From contig CAYTNV010000019.1 of assembly GCA_964439395.1 (NCBI GenBank), positions 1 to 64,000 of the forward strand: a DNA stretch of 64,000 bases, read 5' to 3'. Position 1 is the first letter of the stretch, and each line of letters starts with the position of its first letter. Positions 7,471 to 17,813 of the stretch are shown here, piece by piece. The notes beneath the pieces are model-generated. The model made no database searches. It was not told the origin of the DNA and was given only the letters and a program-made list of their open reading frames with translations. The position numbers and the translations under genes were made by a program. The stretch comes from JAUUSJ01 sp964439395 (lineage in GTDB: Bacteria > Bacillota > Clostridia > Lachnospirales > Lachnospiraceae).

Positions 7471-7755
7471 ATGAAAAAAATTGATTTAGTAAACGAATTA
7501 GCAGCAAGAACAGGAATGACAAAGGCAGACGCAAACAGAATTAGTTCTGTTGTATTTGAAATTATGAAGGAAGCTTTTGCAACAGATGAAGGTTTGAAGA
7601 TTCCAGGATTTTTATCTGGAAAACTGGTTGAGAAAACCGCAAAAGTTAAAAGAAATCCGCATACAGGTGGAACAGTTAATGTTCCAGCAAAGAAGGTTCC
7701 AAGTATTAAATTTAGCAGAATGTATGTAAAAGAAGTCACAGAGGTGCTCGAGTAA
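7471..7755 (+). CDS. hup: HU-family DNA-binding protein
   Basis: 94 residues. It has the HU layout: MKKIDLVNELAARTGMTKAD (N-terminal helices), a central beta region, and a DNA-binding arm RNPHTGGTVNVPAKKVP with the arm-tip RNPxTG...VPA signature, then FSRMYVKEV. HU bends and coats DNA; in phages it may act in packaging, replication or transcription. GAAAGGA precedes ATG, and the stop overlaps the next start by one base. Confidence 0.88.
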   Translation: MKKIDLVNELAARTGMTKADANRISSVVFEIMKEAFATDEGLKIPGFLSGKLVEKTAKVKRNPHTGGTVNVPAKKVPSIKFSRMYVKEVTEVLE

Positions 7756-8342
7756 TGAGCCAGAATGTGAATCCATATACTGACATTATAGATTTTGGGG
7801 ATTGTCTTAAGTCTTTTTGCACAAAAGAAAATTTTCACAAAGACGGAGTTTGTATCGTTGCACACTTTGATATAGCTAAAAAAATATTCGATTGGATAAT
7901 AAAGAACATGGACGTAGAGTTAGACTCGATTGAACTTGTGAACCCTGAAATTTCAGGATATGATGGTGAATTTCTAATAACTCTCATAGATGGAGAACTT
8001 TCTGTTGAGATGTGTAAACGTAATGGCAAGTATTTGAGAGTATGTAACTCATTTGTTTTCGTTAGTGAAGATGTAGCCCAAGAGTGGATTAATCTAAACT
8101 TGGATCCAGAGCTTGACAATATTTTATCATTTTTCTCCATATATAAATATCCATCAGAAGATGTAAATGAGACAACTTTAGATACCCTTTTAGAGTCCTA
8201 TTGCATAGATTATGATACGGAATACAATGCTCCGTACCATTCTTTTTCTATCATTACAAAAGATGGGGCAACGTTTTCATATCATACAAACAAAGAATTG
8301 CCTGCAAATGAAATCTCAGAGATTGTATCAGCTATGATATAA
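7755..8342 (+). CDS. Hypothetical protein coupled to HU
   Basis: 195 residues, acidic and soluble, with no recognised motif. Its ATG overlaps the HU stop (TAATG), so it is translationally coupled. Two C-terminal segments (SYCIDYDTEY, HSFSIITKDGATFSYHT) look beta-structured. Confidence 0.6.
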   Translation: MSQNVNPYTDIIDFGDCLKSFCTKENFHKDGVCIVAHFDIAKKIFDWIIKNMDVELDSIELVNPEISGYDGEFLITLIDGELSVEMCKRNGKYLRVCNSFVFVSEDVAQEWINLNLDPELDNILSFFSIYKYPSEDVNETTLDTLLESYCIDYDTEYNAPYHSFSIITKDGATFSYHTNKELPANEISEIVSAMI

Positions 8343-8383
8343 AAAATGAATTAAGTTTTTTTGGCGGGTTTCCCCCGCCGTAT

Positions 8384-8473
8384 AGGTGTGAGGCGACTAT
8401 TGGATGTGTCGTAGCAGTCTGTAAAACTGTTCCCTTGCGGTAAACATTGCAGGTTCAATTCCTGCCACACCTA
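8384..8473 (+). tRNA. tRNA-Tyr (GTA)
   Basis: Acceptor AGGTGTG/CACACCT is perfect. Anticodon stem CAGT/ACTG encloses loop CTGTAAA (anticodon GTA). A long variable arm and T-arm GGTTCAATTCC are typical of the class II tRNA-Tyr. A GGCGGG/CCCGCC hairpin lies just upstream (8363-8379) without a T-run after it. Confidence 0.9.
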
Positions 8474-8519
8474 TTTTTTAGAATAAACGAAAAAATACAA
8501 TAAGATAGGAAGTGATAAA

Positions 8520-9311
8520 ATGTACACTCTTATTATGACAGATAACAACGAGATTATTACGACTATTAAGGAAAAAATCGTAAAACAGAGTAATTATGTG
8601 GATAAAATTCAGATTCTCACTGCAAAAGACTATAAAGGAATAGATATGACGGATGCAACTGTCTGGATGAGATTTGTCCTTCCAGTATCAAAGAAAATTC
8701 AAATGACACGACTTGCGTTAAATGACGAAAATTACAGAGGAGAAGGATATTTGCAATATACTATACCCGCAAATACTCTTTTTACATCAGAAGCTGGACA
8801 AATAGAAATATCTCTTACTTTTATAAAATTAGAAGAAAATGAAACAACTGGTGAGCAAACCGCTTATACAAGAAAAACTTGGAATCAAGGATATATTGAT
8901 ATTAAACCTATAGCAATATGGGAAGACTTTATTCCAGATGAACTATTAAATGAGGTAGATCAAAGGCTTTTAGCTTTAGAGGCAAGAGAAAAAGATTTAA
9001 GTGCTCTTAGTGAAGAACTCTATAAGTCCAGAGTTATAGATATCGCATTAAATAAAAATGAAGAAAGCAAAGATAAAATTATCCTAATTGATCAAAGTGG
9101 CAACTTTGTTGGAGAAGGGATTGAGATTGAAGATATCTCTGAGTCTGTTGTTAAAAAGATTGTTGGAGAAGACTTGGACGGAGTGCAAGATGGAATTATA
9201 CATTTAGATAAAATCGAAGGAAATCTTGATGATGTAATATCAAGTACTTTCACAAATGAAGAAATCAATGTTATCGGATTAGATGAATTAATTGCATCGC
9301 TAGAAAAGTAG
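8520..9311 (+). CDS. Baseplate upper protein-like (BppU-type N-terminus)
   Basis: 263 residues. The first ~140 residues follow the BppU-type phage baseplate beta-sandwich (short DYKGIDMTDATVWMRF strand pattern, then TRKTWNQGYIDIKPIAIW). A helical linker rich in Leu/Glu and a small C-terminal part ending VIGLDELIASLEK follow. AGGAAGTGAT precedes the ATG. It opens the receptor-binding gene block and shares its N-terminal theme with the next protein, so it probably links fibres to the baseplate. Confidence 0.65.
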   Translation: MYTLIMTDNNEIITTIKEKIVKQSNYVDKIQILTAKDYKGIDMTDATVWMRFVLPVSKKIQMTRLALNDENYRGEGYLQYTIPANTLFTSEAGQIEISLTFIKLEENETTGEQTAYTRKTWNQGYIDIKPIAIWEDFIPDELLNEVDQRLLALEAREKDLSALSEELYKSRVIDIALNKNEESKDKIILIDQSGNFVGEGIEIEDISESVVKKIVGEDLDGVQDGIIHLDKIEGNLDDVISSTFTNEEINVIGLDELIASLEK

Positions 9312-9327
9312 AGGAGGGATATAGTTA

Positions 9328-12300
9328 ATGGCTTCTTTTAAAGAACAAAAAACAATTGCCGAAACTGCCACAATAAGTACTCTCAGTACAAACGATGATA
9401 TATCATCTTATACTGTTTGTAATGACGGCAGATATGAAGTGTATTTAAAATATTTAGATGAGAATCTTTCCTCTGTAGATGATGCAAAAAATATTAGCGT
9501 AAATTCTAAACAAATTAATATTACACAAGAGGAAAACAGTCAGTTTATTCCCTTTAAAATTCCTAGATATTGGGATGGAATTGACTTACTAGATATGTTT
9601 ATTCAGATTCATTATGCGAACACGCTTGGAGAAGGACAAGTATCAAATGCTGTAAATGTAAAATACAATGATACTCATATCATTTTTGGTTGGCTTGTAG
9701 ACTCTAATGTAACTGCAAAAGCTGGTGAGATTAAGTTTGAAATTACTGCTACTGGCGTGAATGAAAAAGGAAATACATATGTGTGGAAAACTAGACCCAA
9801 TGGTAAACTTACAGTAATCCAAGGGTTAAGTTATAATGGGATTATAGAACCTTCGGATGAATGGTATACTGGATTTGTAAACACAATGCTCTCTCATGTA
9901 GCGGAGGCTAAAACCTACGCAGAGACTGCTGCTGCCTCTGCTGAATCTGTCGATGTAGACACTATTAAGCAGGAAGTTAAAGAGGAAATCAACACTGAAA
10001 CAGATACCAAAATAGCTGAAAGTTTAATAAATTATTATCAAAAAGATGATGTCAATTCCTTCGTTAGTACATTAAACGAAAGAATTAGTGGAATAAATGG
10101 TCTCGCAAATTTAAATATCACTTACAATGATGTGACTGGAAAGATGACATTTAAGGATGGAGATACTGTAATATCAGATTTTCAAATAAATAGTCTCTCA
10201 AACTTAAATGTTAAATATACGATAAAAGACGGCAAGGGAAACCTTGCTTTTTTTGATGGAGAAACAGAAATTACTTCTGTGGAACTGAGTGAAATTGAGC
10301 CAAGCACAGAATGGACAACTTCTCTTAGAAACACAATTACGGAAGAAATAAATAGTAAAGTAAGTACTGCTTCTTCTACTCTATCAGAAGAAATAACTAC
10401 ATTGGAGGAGCAATTAAACGGGATTGATTTATCTGCTATCGAAGAAAATATTTCTAGTATTAGAGGCGAAGTAGAAACAACAAAAACAAATATTGAAGAA
10501 TTAACAGAAAATGTAAATACGGTAACTACCGAAGCTACTGCTGCCAAAAATACGGCAACTATTGCTAAGAATACCGCAGATGCTAATACTACCCTTATTT
10601 CAGAAACATCAGAAAGCATCAGTAATCTTGAGACAAGAACTTCTGAGTTGGAAAAAAATCCAGGGAAGACTTACGATATATCTTATGTAGATAACATCTT
10701 TACACTTACAGAGAATGATGAAATCAAACAGCAATTTACAATTACAGGTGGTTCTGGTGGAGGTACTGCTACTTCTACTATTACAATCACAAGAATCACA
10801 GAAGATGGAAGTGTTGTTTTACTCGGAGATAAAGCGATTATTACATTTGAGTTTACATCGGTAGATAATTCTGGTGACACAACTGGTGCAGGTACAGCAA
10901 CATGGAGAGTCGGAAATACAACAGTAGCTACAACTTCTGTGTCTCAAGGTAGAAACGAATTTGACATTACTCAGTACTTAAAAACAGGGGCAAATAATAT
11001 CAGGTTAAGTATCACAGATAGTTTTGGCTCTATGTCTGCAAAGACTTGGGGCATCACTATTGTAGATTTCAAGTTAGAATCTATTTTTGATGATTCTCTC
11101 TTCTACTCTGATAATATAACGTTTAGATATACACCTTATGGAGAAATTGAAAAAAATATTGCATTCGTTCTAGATGGTCAGGAAATAGGAGGAATCACTA
11201 CTGCTATCTCTGGTCGCCAAATGACTTATAATATTCCAAAGCAAGCACATGGCTCTCATCTATTGGAAGTTTATATGACTGCAACAATTAATGGACAAGC
11301 AATACGAAGTGCTTCTATTTATAAAGATATTATATGGATAGACGCAGATAGTGACGAAGCGATTGTTAGTTGCTCCATTCCTGAATTCACAGCTACTCAA
11401 TATAATACTACTCCTATTTATTACACGGTTTATGATCCAAAAAATAATCCAGCCACTGTAGAACTATATGCGGATGGAAAACTTCTTTCTACTTTAACTG
11501 TTGATAGAACTCAAAAAATTTGGTCTTATAAATCTTCTACTAGTGGAGATCAAGAACTTACTATTTCTTGCAGAAATGTTTCAAAGACAATCAAAGCTAC
11601 TATCAAAAAATTAGAAATAGATGTTGAACCAGTTACAACTGGATTACAATTTGATTTTAATCCTACTGGAAAATCCAACGGTGAAACAGATTGGTTAAAA
11701 ATAAACGATACTTTGACTATAAGTGTTTCTGATAATTTTGATATCACAAATGGCGGATATCAGGCAGACGAAGATGGAGATACTTATTTTTGTGTAAAAG
11801 CAGGTACTACTGCTACAATTCCATATACACTTTTTGCAGATGATGCAAAAGAAAATGGAAAAAATTTTAAATTAATTTACAAAACTACAAATGTTAAAAA
11901 TTATGACGCCAATGCTGTAACCTGCATGAATGGAGGAATTGGATTAGCTGTAAACGCACAACAAGCAACTCTCTTCTCTGAGCAAAACCATATTGAAGTA
12001 GCGTACTGCGAAGATAATTATATGGAACTAGAATTTAATATCCTTCCAGACAAACAGTTTACAGAAATGGTAATGTGGTTAGACGCAGTTCCTTCAAGAA
12101 TAAAGCTATACTCTTCCACAGACATTTTTACCCAACCAAATCCTGTAGGAATTACAATCGGTTCAGGCGATTGTGATGTTTGGATCTACAGAATAAAGGC
12201 ATATAATATCAATTTAACAGATGATGAAATTTTAGACAATCGTATTGCAGATGCTAAAAATGCAGACGAAATGGTTGCAAGGTATAAAAGAAATCAAATT

Positions 12301-15300
12301 GTTGATGCAACTGGAAATCTAGATCCTGATTTGATTGCAGAAGTTTGCAAAGGTTTAAGAGTTATAAAAATGTCTGTACCTCACTTTGCAACTTCAAAAA
12401 CTAAAATCGAAGGATGTACGGTTCAACAAATCTTTAAAAGTGGTAGAGCAATGGATAATTGGATTGCTGAAAATGTAGTTCATAAAGGACAAGGAACCTC
12501 TTCTATCCAATATGGAGATTCTGCTCTTAATATAGACATTGATTGTAAAGGTGGCTTCACTTTCGAAGATGGAACAACAAGTCCTACATATCCAATGACA
12601 GAAAACTCAATGCCAGAAAAATATTTCAACATTAAAGTAAACGTTGCTTCTAGTGAAAATGCAAATAATGCTGTATTGGCAGATGATTATAATACATATA
12701 ACCCACATATCAGAAAAGCAAAAGAAACTGATACAAGAGTTCGTGACACAATGGAATTCCATCCTTGTGTTATTTTTGTTCAAGAAACAGATATTGAAAA
12801 CGCAACTCTTTGGAAAGATGGACAATATCATTTCTATGCTTGTGGAGATTTTGGAAACTCAAAGAAAAATGCTTCTACAATGGGTATGAATTCAGATAAT
12901 CATAAGGAATGTATTATTGAAGTTTCTAATAATACAAGTGAACTAGGAAGATTTCTTTCTGATGACTTTTCTAATGAACTTTGGAATGGAGATACTGCTT
13001 TTGAACCTAGATATCCTGATAGTTGGGAGGGATACACAGAGGAAGAAGTTTTCGCTTGCAAACAAGCATGGGTAGATTTGGTGTCATGGGTTTTTAATGC
13101 AACTCCCGAAGAATTTGTTCGAGATTTCGATAAACATTTTGTAAGAGAATCTATACTCTTCCATTATCTATATACAACGAGACATACAATGGTAGATAAC
13201 AGATCTAAAAACGTATTCTTCCATACAGAAGATTTAATTCATTGGGACGTAAGTTTTGATTACGATAATGATACTGGCGAAGGAAATGATAACGAAGGTG
13301 GTTTAACTCTTACTTACGGATATGAGGATACAGATACAATTGGAACAAAAGATGTATTTAATGCAGCTGACAATAAACTATGGTGCTATATAAGAGACTA
13401 TTTCGTTGATGAATTAAAGGCGTTATATATTCAGCTTGAAGGAAAGCTTGCATGGTCTTCTACTAGAGTTTTGAATAAGTTTGAATCTTACCAATCTGTT
13501 AAACCTGAACGTTTAGTTATGGCTGATATGAGAAGAAAATATTTTAGGCCATACGAAGAGAATGGGATAACAACATATCTTGAAATGATGCACGGAGACA
13601 AAAAACATCAAAGAAGACAATTTGAAGTATACCAAGATAAATATATGGCTTCAAAATTCATGGGAGCAACAGCTACCTCCGACGCTATTACCATTCGTGG
13701 ATATACACCTACTAATTGGGCTGGGGTTAAGCCAGACGGTACATTTCATATTAAACCATATGCAGACATCTATATTAATTGTAGATACGGAGGCACACCT
13801 GTAACTACTCGTGCAAAACGTGGACTCACTTATCCTATAGAATGCCCTATTTCAGCCATGAATGACACAGAAGTTTATGTATATAGTTCTTCCATGATTC
13901 AATCTGTGGGAGATATTTCTGCTTTTTACCCTGGATATACTAACTTTGCAATGGCTGAAAAAATAACCGATTTACATATTGGCTCAGAAGTTTCTGGATA
14001 TCAGAATACCAATATGGATAGTTTTGATGTTGGAAATAACAAACTATTAGAGCGACTGAACTTACAAAATCTTCCTAATCTGAAAAAGACAATTGATTTA
14101 AGTGGCTGTGTAAATTTAGAAGAGTTTTTAGCTAACGGTTCTGGAATTACAGGTGTCATTTTTGCCACTGGAGGAAAAATTAGCACTGCACATCTCCCAG
14201 CAATTTCTTCTCTCACAGCAAAAAACTTATATAACTTAAACGATTTAGTGGTTGAAGATTTTTCTAACATCACTACTCTTGCAATTGAATCATGCCCTAC
14301 AATTGACCTTCTTAATGTTATTGATAAATGTAAAAACTTGAATCGTATTCGCTTTACAGGCATTAATTGGAATTTAGATAACACTGATTTATTAGATAAT
14401 TTAGCAAAATTAGCTGGCATTAATGAAAATGGATATAATATCTCTACATCTGTATTATCTGGGAAAGTCCATGTTCCCGTTATGAGAGAACAGAAACTAA
14501 ACCACTACTCTTCTATCTGGCCAGATTTAGAGATTACCTATGATGCTATGATTACTCAATACACAGTTATATTTGTGAACGATGATGAAAATGAGACAAT
14601 TTTAGACGTGCAATATGTAGATATGGGGCAAAATGCGGTCAATCCAATTACAAGGGAAGAAAATCCAATTTCCATTCCTACCAAAGAAAGTACTGTTAGT
14701 ACAAATTTCACTTTTAGCAAATGGAATGATACATTTGATAACATCATGAGCGACAAAACAATTAAGGCTATTTATTCTGAATCAGTTAGAGAATATACGG
14801 TCAAGTATGTATCAAAAGGAACTACATTGCAAGAAACAACTGCCCTATATGGAAGTTTTGTAGAATACGAAGGTGTTATTCCTACTTATACAGCCGAAGA
14901 GACAGCGTATAGATACAACTTATTTGAGCGTTGGGATAAGTCTGGATTTGTTGATGGCAATAAAACTATTAATGCTATTTATCAATCTTGTCAATATAAA
15001 ACTGGATATTTTGATAATAAAGAATTATCTAGTTTGAGTGAAGTTGAAATCTATATGTTGATGAAAATGAATCTTGAGAATGGAACAAGAGAAAATAATG
15101 AAAATGGTGTTCTTCAATATCAAGATCAATTAAATTTCCAATTTGGCACAGATTATAGTTATGATGATGTCGAAGAAAATGAAATTATCTCTACTACTAC
15201 TAATTTTGATGGCTCTAATTATATAGATACTGGTCTTTCTTTATTTGAAGAAGATAGAGATTTTACTCTTACAATTGACTTTGAGTTTGATTCTGATAAT

Positions 15301-16275
15301 GCAAATGGCGCAACTCTCGCCCAATGCTATATGGAAAATAGCTATGATGGATTTAGACTATGGCATAGTTCTCAACATCAATTATCTTGGGGATCTGACA
15401 GCACAATTCCTTCTTATAGCACTCAAAGAGAAATTGTAGTATTAAGACATAAAAAAGGAACAAATAAAGTTACTGTTTATAATTCTAATATTACTGGGCA
15501 AGAATCAACCTCTATTGACTTAGAATCTATTAGAATTCCTGTTATAAATAGTACTTTAGTATTTGGAGCAAAAAAATCAGATGATGGTAGCTCCTATTCT
15601 AAGTATGCGAAAGGAAAAATTCATTGGTGTAAAATATGGTATGCCGATTTGGGAGAAGAAAAATGTAATACTCTTGTTTCGTGGGTGCATGAATCTATTC
15701 CTATGGAAGTTTCGGAATTTAAAGGCTATTATCTGGCAAATTCTACAACACAGGCTAAGATTACCCTTGTTGGCTCTAACTTATTAAGCGTAAAACGTTG
15801 TTGGAACAATGTCGGAAATAAAATTAGTTATTGCTCCAGTTCCTTGAATACATGGTTAAATAATAGATTATATAATGCAATCTCACCTTTATGGAAAACA
15901 TTAATTAAACAAGTTGCAGTCAAGGCAAATACTGGTGTTTATAACTCCAAAGATGTTATGCAGACAGATGCATATTTTTATATTCCTTCTGTGTGTGAAA
16001 TCACAGCTGGAGAAAGTGGATATAATACAAGCCCATACTCTTTAGAACAAAATGAAATTATTCCATATATGAACGATAGACTCATTCGAAGACGAGCACA
16101 GGTTTCTACACCAGACTCATATGAGCCATATTGGACAAGATCCGCAAATGTAAGCAGAGAATATAGCAATGCTTACGTGTTCAATGTTACAGATGCAGGC
16201 GAGATTAACAGTATGGGATTCTCTACCGATACAAGTACTTATGGAATTCTGCCAATGTTTTCTATTCATGCTTAA
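9328..16275 (+). CDS. Giant mosaic tail fibre, 2315 residues
   Basis: Regions in order: a BppU-like beta-sandwich (~1-170); a helical coiled coil (~190-445); a Gly/Thr linker; Ig-like repeats (~480-800); a LamG-like region; a large phage structural domain with HTMVDNRSKNVFF and DVSFDYDNDTGEG (~1290-1360); leucine-rich-like repeats (~1545-1720); two InlB B-repeat-like units (~1740-1860); a concanavalin/LamG domain (~1955-2110); and a C-terminal DUF6273/C-type-lectin-like fold with YWTRSA and GILPMFSIHA. This is the likely main receptor-binding or glycan-binding fibre. GAGGAGG precedes the ATG. A retroelement-diversified C-terminus is possible in principle, but no reverse transcriptase or template repeat lies in the window. 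Confidence 0.7.
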   Translation: MASFKEQKTIAETATISTLSTNDDISSYTVCNDGRYEVYLKYLDENLSSVDDAKNISVNSKQINITQEENSQFIPFKIPRYWDGIDLLDMFIQIHYANTLGEGQVSNAVNVKYNDTHIIFGWLVDSNVTAKAGEIKFEITATGVNEKGNTYVWKTRPNGKLTVIQGLSYNGIIEPSDEWYTGFVNTMLSHVAEAKTYAETAAASAESVDVDTIKQEVKEEINTETDTKIAESLINYYQKDDVNSFVSTLNERISGINGLANLNITYNDVTGKMTFKDGDTVISDFQINSLSNLNVKYTIKDGKGNLAFFDGETEITSVELSEIEPSTEWTTSLRNTITEEINSKVSTASSTLSEEITTLEEQLNGIDLSAIEENISSIRGEVETTKTNIEELTENVNTVTTEATAAKNTATIAKNTADANTTLISETSESISNLETRTSELEKNPGKTYDISYVDNIFTLTENDEIKQQFTITGGSGGGTATSTITITRITEDGSVVLLGDKAIITFEFTSVDNSGDTTGAGTATWRVGNTTVATTSVSQGRNEFDITQYLKTGANNIRLSITDSFGSMSAKTWGITIVDFKLESIFDDSLFYSDNITFRYTPYGEIEKNIAFVLDGQEIGGITTAISGRQMTYNIPKQAHGSHLLEVYMTATINGQAIRSASIYKDIIWIDADSDEAIVSCSIPEFTATQYNTTPIYYTVYDPKNNPATVELYADGKLLSTLTVDRTQKIWSYKSSTSGDQELTISCRNVSKTIKATIKKLEIDVEPVTTGLQFDFNPTGKSNGETDWLKINDTLTISVSDNFDITNGGYQADEDGDTYFCVKAGTTATIPYTLFADDAKENGKNFKLIYKTTNVKNYDANAVTCMNGGIGLAVNAQQATLFSEQNHIEVAYCEDNYMELEFNILPDKQFTEMVMWLDAVPSRIKLYSSTDIFTQPNPVGITIGSGDCDVWIYRIKAYNINLTDDEILDNRIADAKNADEMVARYKRNQIVDATGNLDPDLIAEVCKGLRVIKMSVPHFATSKTKIEGCTVQQIFKSGRAMDNWIAENVVHKGQGTSSIQYGDSALNIDIDCKGGFTFEDGTTSPTYPMTENSMPEKYFNIKVNVASSENANNAVLADDYNTYNPHIRKAKETDTRVRDTMEFHPCVIFVQETDIENATLWKDGQYHFYACGDFGNSKKNASTMGMNSDNHKECIIEVSNNTSELGRFLSDDFSNELWNGDTAFEPRYPDSWEGYTEEEVFACKQAWVDLVSWVFNATPEEFVRDFDKHFVRESILFHYLYTTRHTMVDNRSKNVFFHTEDLIHWDVSFDYDNDTGEGNDNEGGLTLTYGYEDTDTIGTKDVFNAADNKLWCYIRDYFVDELKALYIQLEGKLAWSSTRVLNKFESYQSVKPERLVMADMRRKYFRPYEENGITTYLEMMHGDKKHQRRQFEVYQDKYMASKFMGATATSDAITIRGYTPTNWAGVKPDGTFHIKPYADIYINCRYGGTPVTTRAKRGLTYPIECPISAMNDTEVYVYSSSMIQSVGDISAFYPGYTNFAMAEKITDLHIGSEVSGYQNTNMDSFDVGNNKLLERLNLQNLPNLKKTIDLSGCVNLEEFLANGSGITGVIFATGGKISTAHLPAISSLTAKNLYNLNDLVVEDFSNITTLAIESCPTIDLLNVIDKCKNLNRIRFTGINWNLDNTDLLDNLAKLAGINENGYNISTSVLSGKVHVPVMREQKLNHYSSIWPDLEITYDAMITQYTVIFVNDDENETILDVQYVDMGQNAVNPITREENPISIPTKESTVSTNFTFSKWNDTFDNIMSDKTIKAIYSESVREYTVKYVSKGTTLQETTALYGSFVEYEGVIPTYTAEETAYRYNLFERWDKSGFVDGNKTINAIYQSCQYKTGYFDNKELSSLSEVEIYMLMKMNLENGTRENNENGVLQYQDQLNFQFGTDYSYDDVEENEIISTTTNFDGSNYIDTGLSLFEEDRDFTLTIDFEFDSDNANGATLAQCYMENSYDGFRLWHSSQHQLSWGSDSTIPSYSTQREIVVLRHKKGTNKVTVYNSNITGQESTSIDLESIRIPVINSTLVFGAKKSDDGSSYSKYAKGKIHWCKIWYADLGEEKCNTLVSWVHESIPMEVSEFKGYYLANSTTQAKITLVGSNLLSVKRCWNNVGNKISYCSSSLNTWLNNRLYNAISPLWKTLIKQVAVKANTGVYNSKDVMQTDAYFYIPSVCEITAGESGYNTSPYSLEQNEIIPYMNDRLIRRRAQVSTPDSYEPYWTRSANVSREYSNAYVFNVTDAGEINSMGFSTDTSTYGILPMFSIHA

Positions 16276-16300
16276 TGGAACAACACAAAAATATATTTGA

Positions 16301-16329
16301 AAGAGTACAGATATTCCTGTACTCTTTTT
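16301..16329 (+). terminator. Rho-independent terminator after the giant fibre
   Basis: Perfect AAGAGTACAG/CTGTACTCTT stem with 6-base loop, followed by TTTTCC, 26 bases after the stop. Confidence 0.85.
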
Positions 16330-16350
16330 CCTTTTAAGAGCGGTGATAAT

Positions 16351-16602
16351 ATGTTTTACAAAATTTTAGATGAACAAAATAAAGTTGTAGATGTACTAAA
16401 TAATATTACTTGGATTTATTATCAGGCAAAACATAATTTATTAATAAAATGCAACGTAAAAATAGCAGAAGCAATCTTGAGTTCTGATGGGAAAAGAGGT
16501 TGGCACATAGAAGGCTTATACAGATTCCCTCTAAATCCTACTACTTATAAGGTTGCAGAAATTTCAAAATATGAATATAACACACTAAAAAAAGAATTGT
16601 GA
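16351..16602 (+). CDS. Small hypothetical tail-region protein
   Basis: 83 residues starting MFYKILDEQNKVVDVL. The start at 16351 follows GAGCGGTGAT. An earlier in-frame ATT/TTG region lies inside the terminator and is rejected. It is an aromatic-rich beta pattern with no known motif. It lies between two fibre genes and may be a fibre chaperone or accessory. Confidence 0.6.
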   Translation: MFYKILDEQNKVVDVLNNITWIYYQAKHNLLIKCNVKIAEAILSSDGKRGWHIEGLYRFPLNPTTYKVAEISKYEYNTLKKEL

Positions 16603-16613
16603 GGTGAAAATAG

Positions 16614-17486
16614 ATGGCTTTAATCCCACAATTTTTTGCTGCTTCTACAAGAGCTATTGCTGAAAAGTCCCTTGAAAGGGGATATTTAAAATATCCAGCT
16701 GTATGCTTTATTGAAGAAGATGAAACTCTCGCTTGGGTTACAATTGATAACGAAATTAAATACATCAATGGAGACAAACAAATTACGAACATTACTTATC
16801 AAGATAACATTCTTTCTTTCTATTCTAGCAACAATCTTATCTTTTCAGAAGAAATTGGATTTTCTGAAGATTATGTAAATGAACTCATTAATCAAATTAC
16901 GGAGAATATTTCTTCTAAAATTAACTTGACGGAATATACAAAAAGAGAGGATGTTCTTAGCCTACTAGATGATAAAGTAGGGAATCTAGAAGACAAGCAG
17001 ACCGTTATCGATTACATCAAAGATTTATCTTATAACGTATTGAAAGATACTCCTATTAAAAATGTAGGTGGTAGTCTTACAAACACAGTGATTATATCAG
17101 ACTTAGAAGATGGTATTTATAAAATTAAAGGACAATATGCAATTGGAGGAAACAATACTACTATCCAAAGCTCATTTGATGATACATATTTTATAGTAAC
17201 TCATGAAAAAGATAGAACTGCTATTACGTCAATCTGTGGAAAATCAATCTTGTTATATTTTATCGAAGCAGATGGTAGTTACTTATTTGATAGATACATT
17301 ACAGAAAGTTGGTTGGAAAATAAAGATTTTATTACATCTGAAAACATTCAAGAATACGTCAGAGAAGTTATCGGAGAAAATATTAATCAAGTTGTTAGCG
17401 AAATCCTAGATGAAAGAATTGATATTGCATTGGAAAATAAAATTCAAGGAATTGAACCAATTGATATTGCACATCTGTTTTTATAA
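16614..17486 (+). CDS. Tail fibre-type protein
   Basis: 290 residues, mixed short coiled coils and beta segments (GGSLTNTVIISDLEDGIYKI resembles a trimeric-fibre head domain). The ending EPIDIAHLFL resembles the ending of the next fibre (IPSASIAALFA), suggesting a shared C-terminal anchoring motif and showing that the gene is complete. GAGGTGAAA precedes ATG. A tnpB fragment is inserted directly after the stop codon. Confidence 0.55.
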   Translation: MALIPQFFAASTRAIAEKSLERGYLKYPAVCFIEEDETLAWVTIDNEIKYINGDKQITNITYQDNILSFYSSNNLIFSEEIGFSEDYVNELINQITENISSKINLTEYTKREDVLSLLDDKVGNLEDKQTVIDYIKDLSYNVLKDTPIKNVGGSLTNTVIISDLEDGIYKIKGQYAIGGNNTTIQSSFDDTYFIVTHEKDRTAITSICGKSILLYFIEADGSYLFDRYITESWLENKDFITSENIQEYVREVIGENINQVVSEILDERIDIALENKIQGIEPIDIAHLFL

Positions 17487-17682
17487 TGCTGATAATCCGC
17501 AAAGCTATCATTTTAGTGAAAATCGCATCCATAGGGAAATGTATAAAACAAAGAATGGTATTACATTGAATGCAGATATAAACGGTGCGTTAAATATTTT
17601 ACGTAAAAGTAATGTTGTGAGCTTAACAGCTCTATACAGTAGAGGCGATGTGGACACGCCTATAAGAATAAGGATTGCCTAA
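17487..17682 (+). pseudogene. tnpB: C-terminal tnpB fragment
   Basis: About 65 residues match the extreme C-terminus of TnpB: RIHREMYKTKNG, then LNADINGALNILRKS (conserved catalytic aspartate and asparagine), then TPIRIRIA. Everything upstream, including the zinc finger, is missing. It begins exactly at the stop of the preceding fibre gene, so an IS605 element inserted there and was then largely deleted. Confidence 0.75.
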
Positions 17683-17770
17683 TAATAGGTAGAGACTTAG
17701 ATATCAAACTTCTGAAACGGGTGCGTTAGCACCTTAGAAGCCCATTACCTTTAGGTGATGGGTAGTTCAC
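17683..17770 (+). mobile_element. IS605-type right end
   Basis: The non-coding tail of the tnpB fragment. Hairpin CCCATTACC-TTTA-GGTGATGGG is followed by TAGTTCAC at 17770. The hairpin matches the end at 45966-45997 with compensating base changes. Confidence 0.7.
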
Positions 17771-17813
17771 GAACAGGCACAAAACAATACACTAGTAAAG
17801 GAAGTGTTTTTAC

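Noticed and set aside
8363..8379. GGCGGG/CCCGCC hairpin as a terminator
   Set aside because: The T-run precedes the hairpin instead of following it, so it cannot act as a rho-independent terminator on the plus strand; it may protect the tRNA 5' side.
17410..17484. Upstream extension of the tnpB fragment frame
   Set aside because: This part overlaps the intact fibre gene in another frame and carries no TnpB similarity; only the part after 17486 does.
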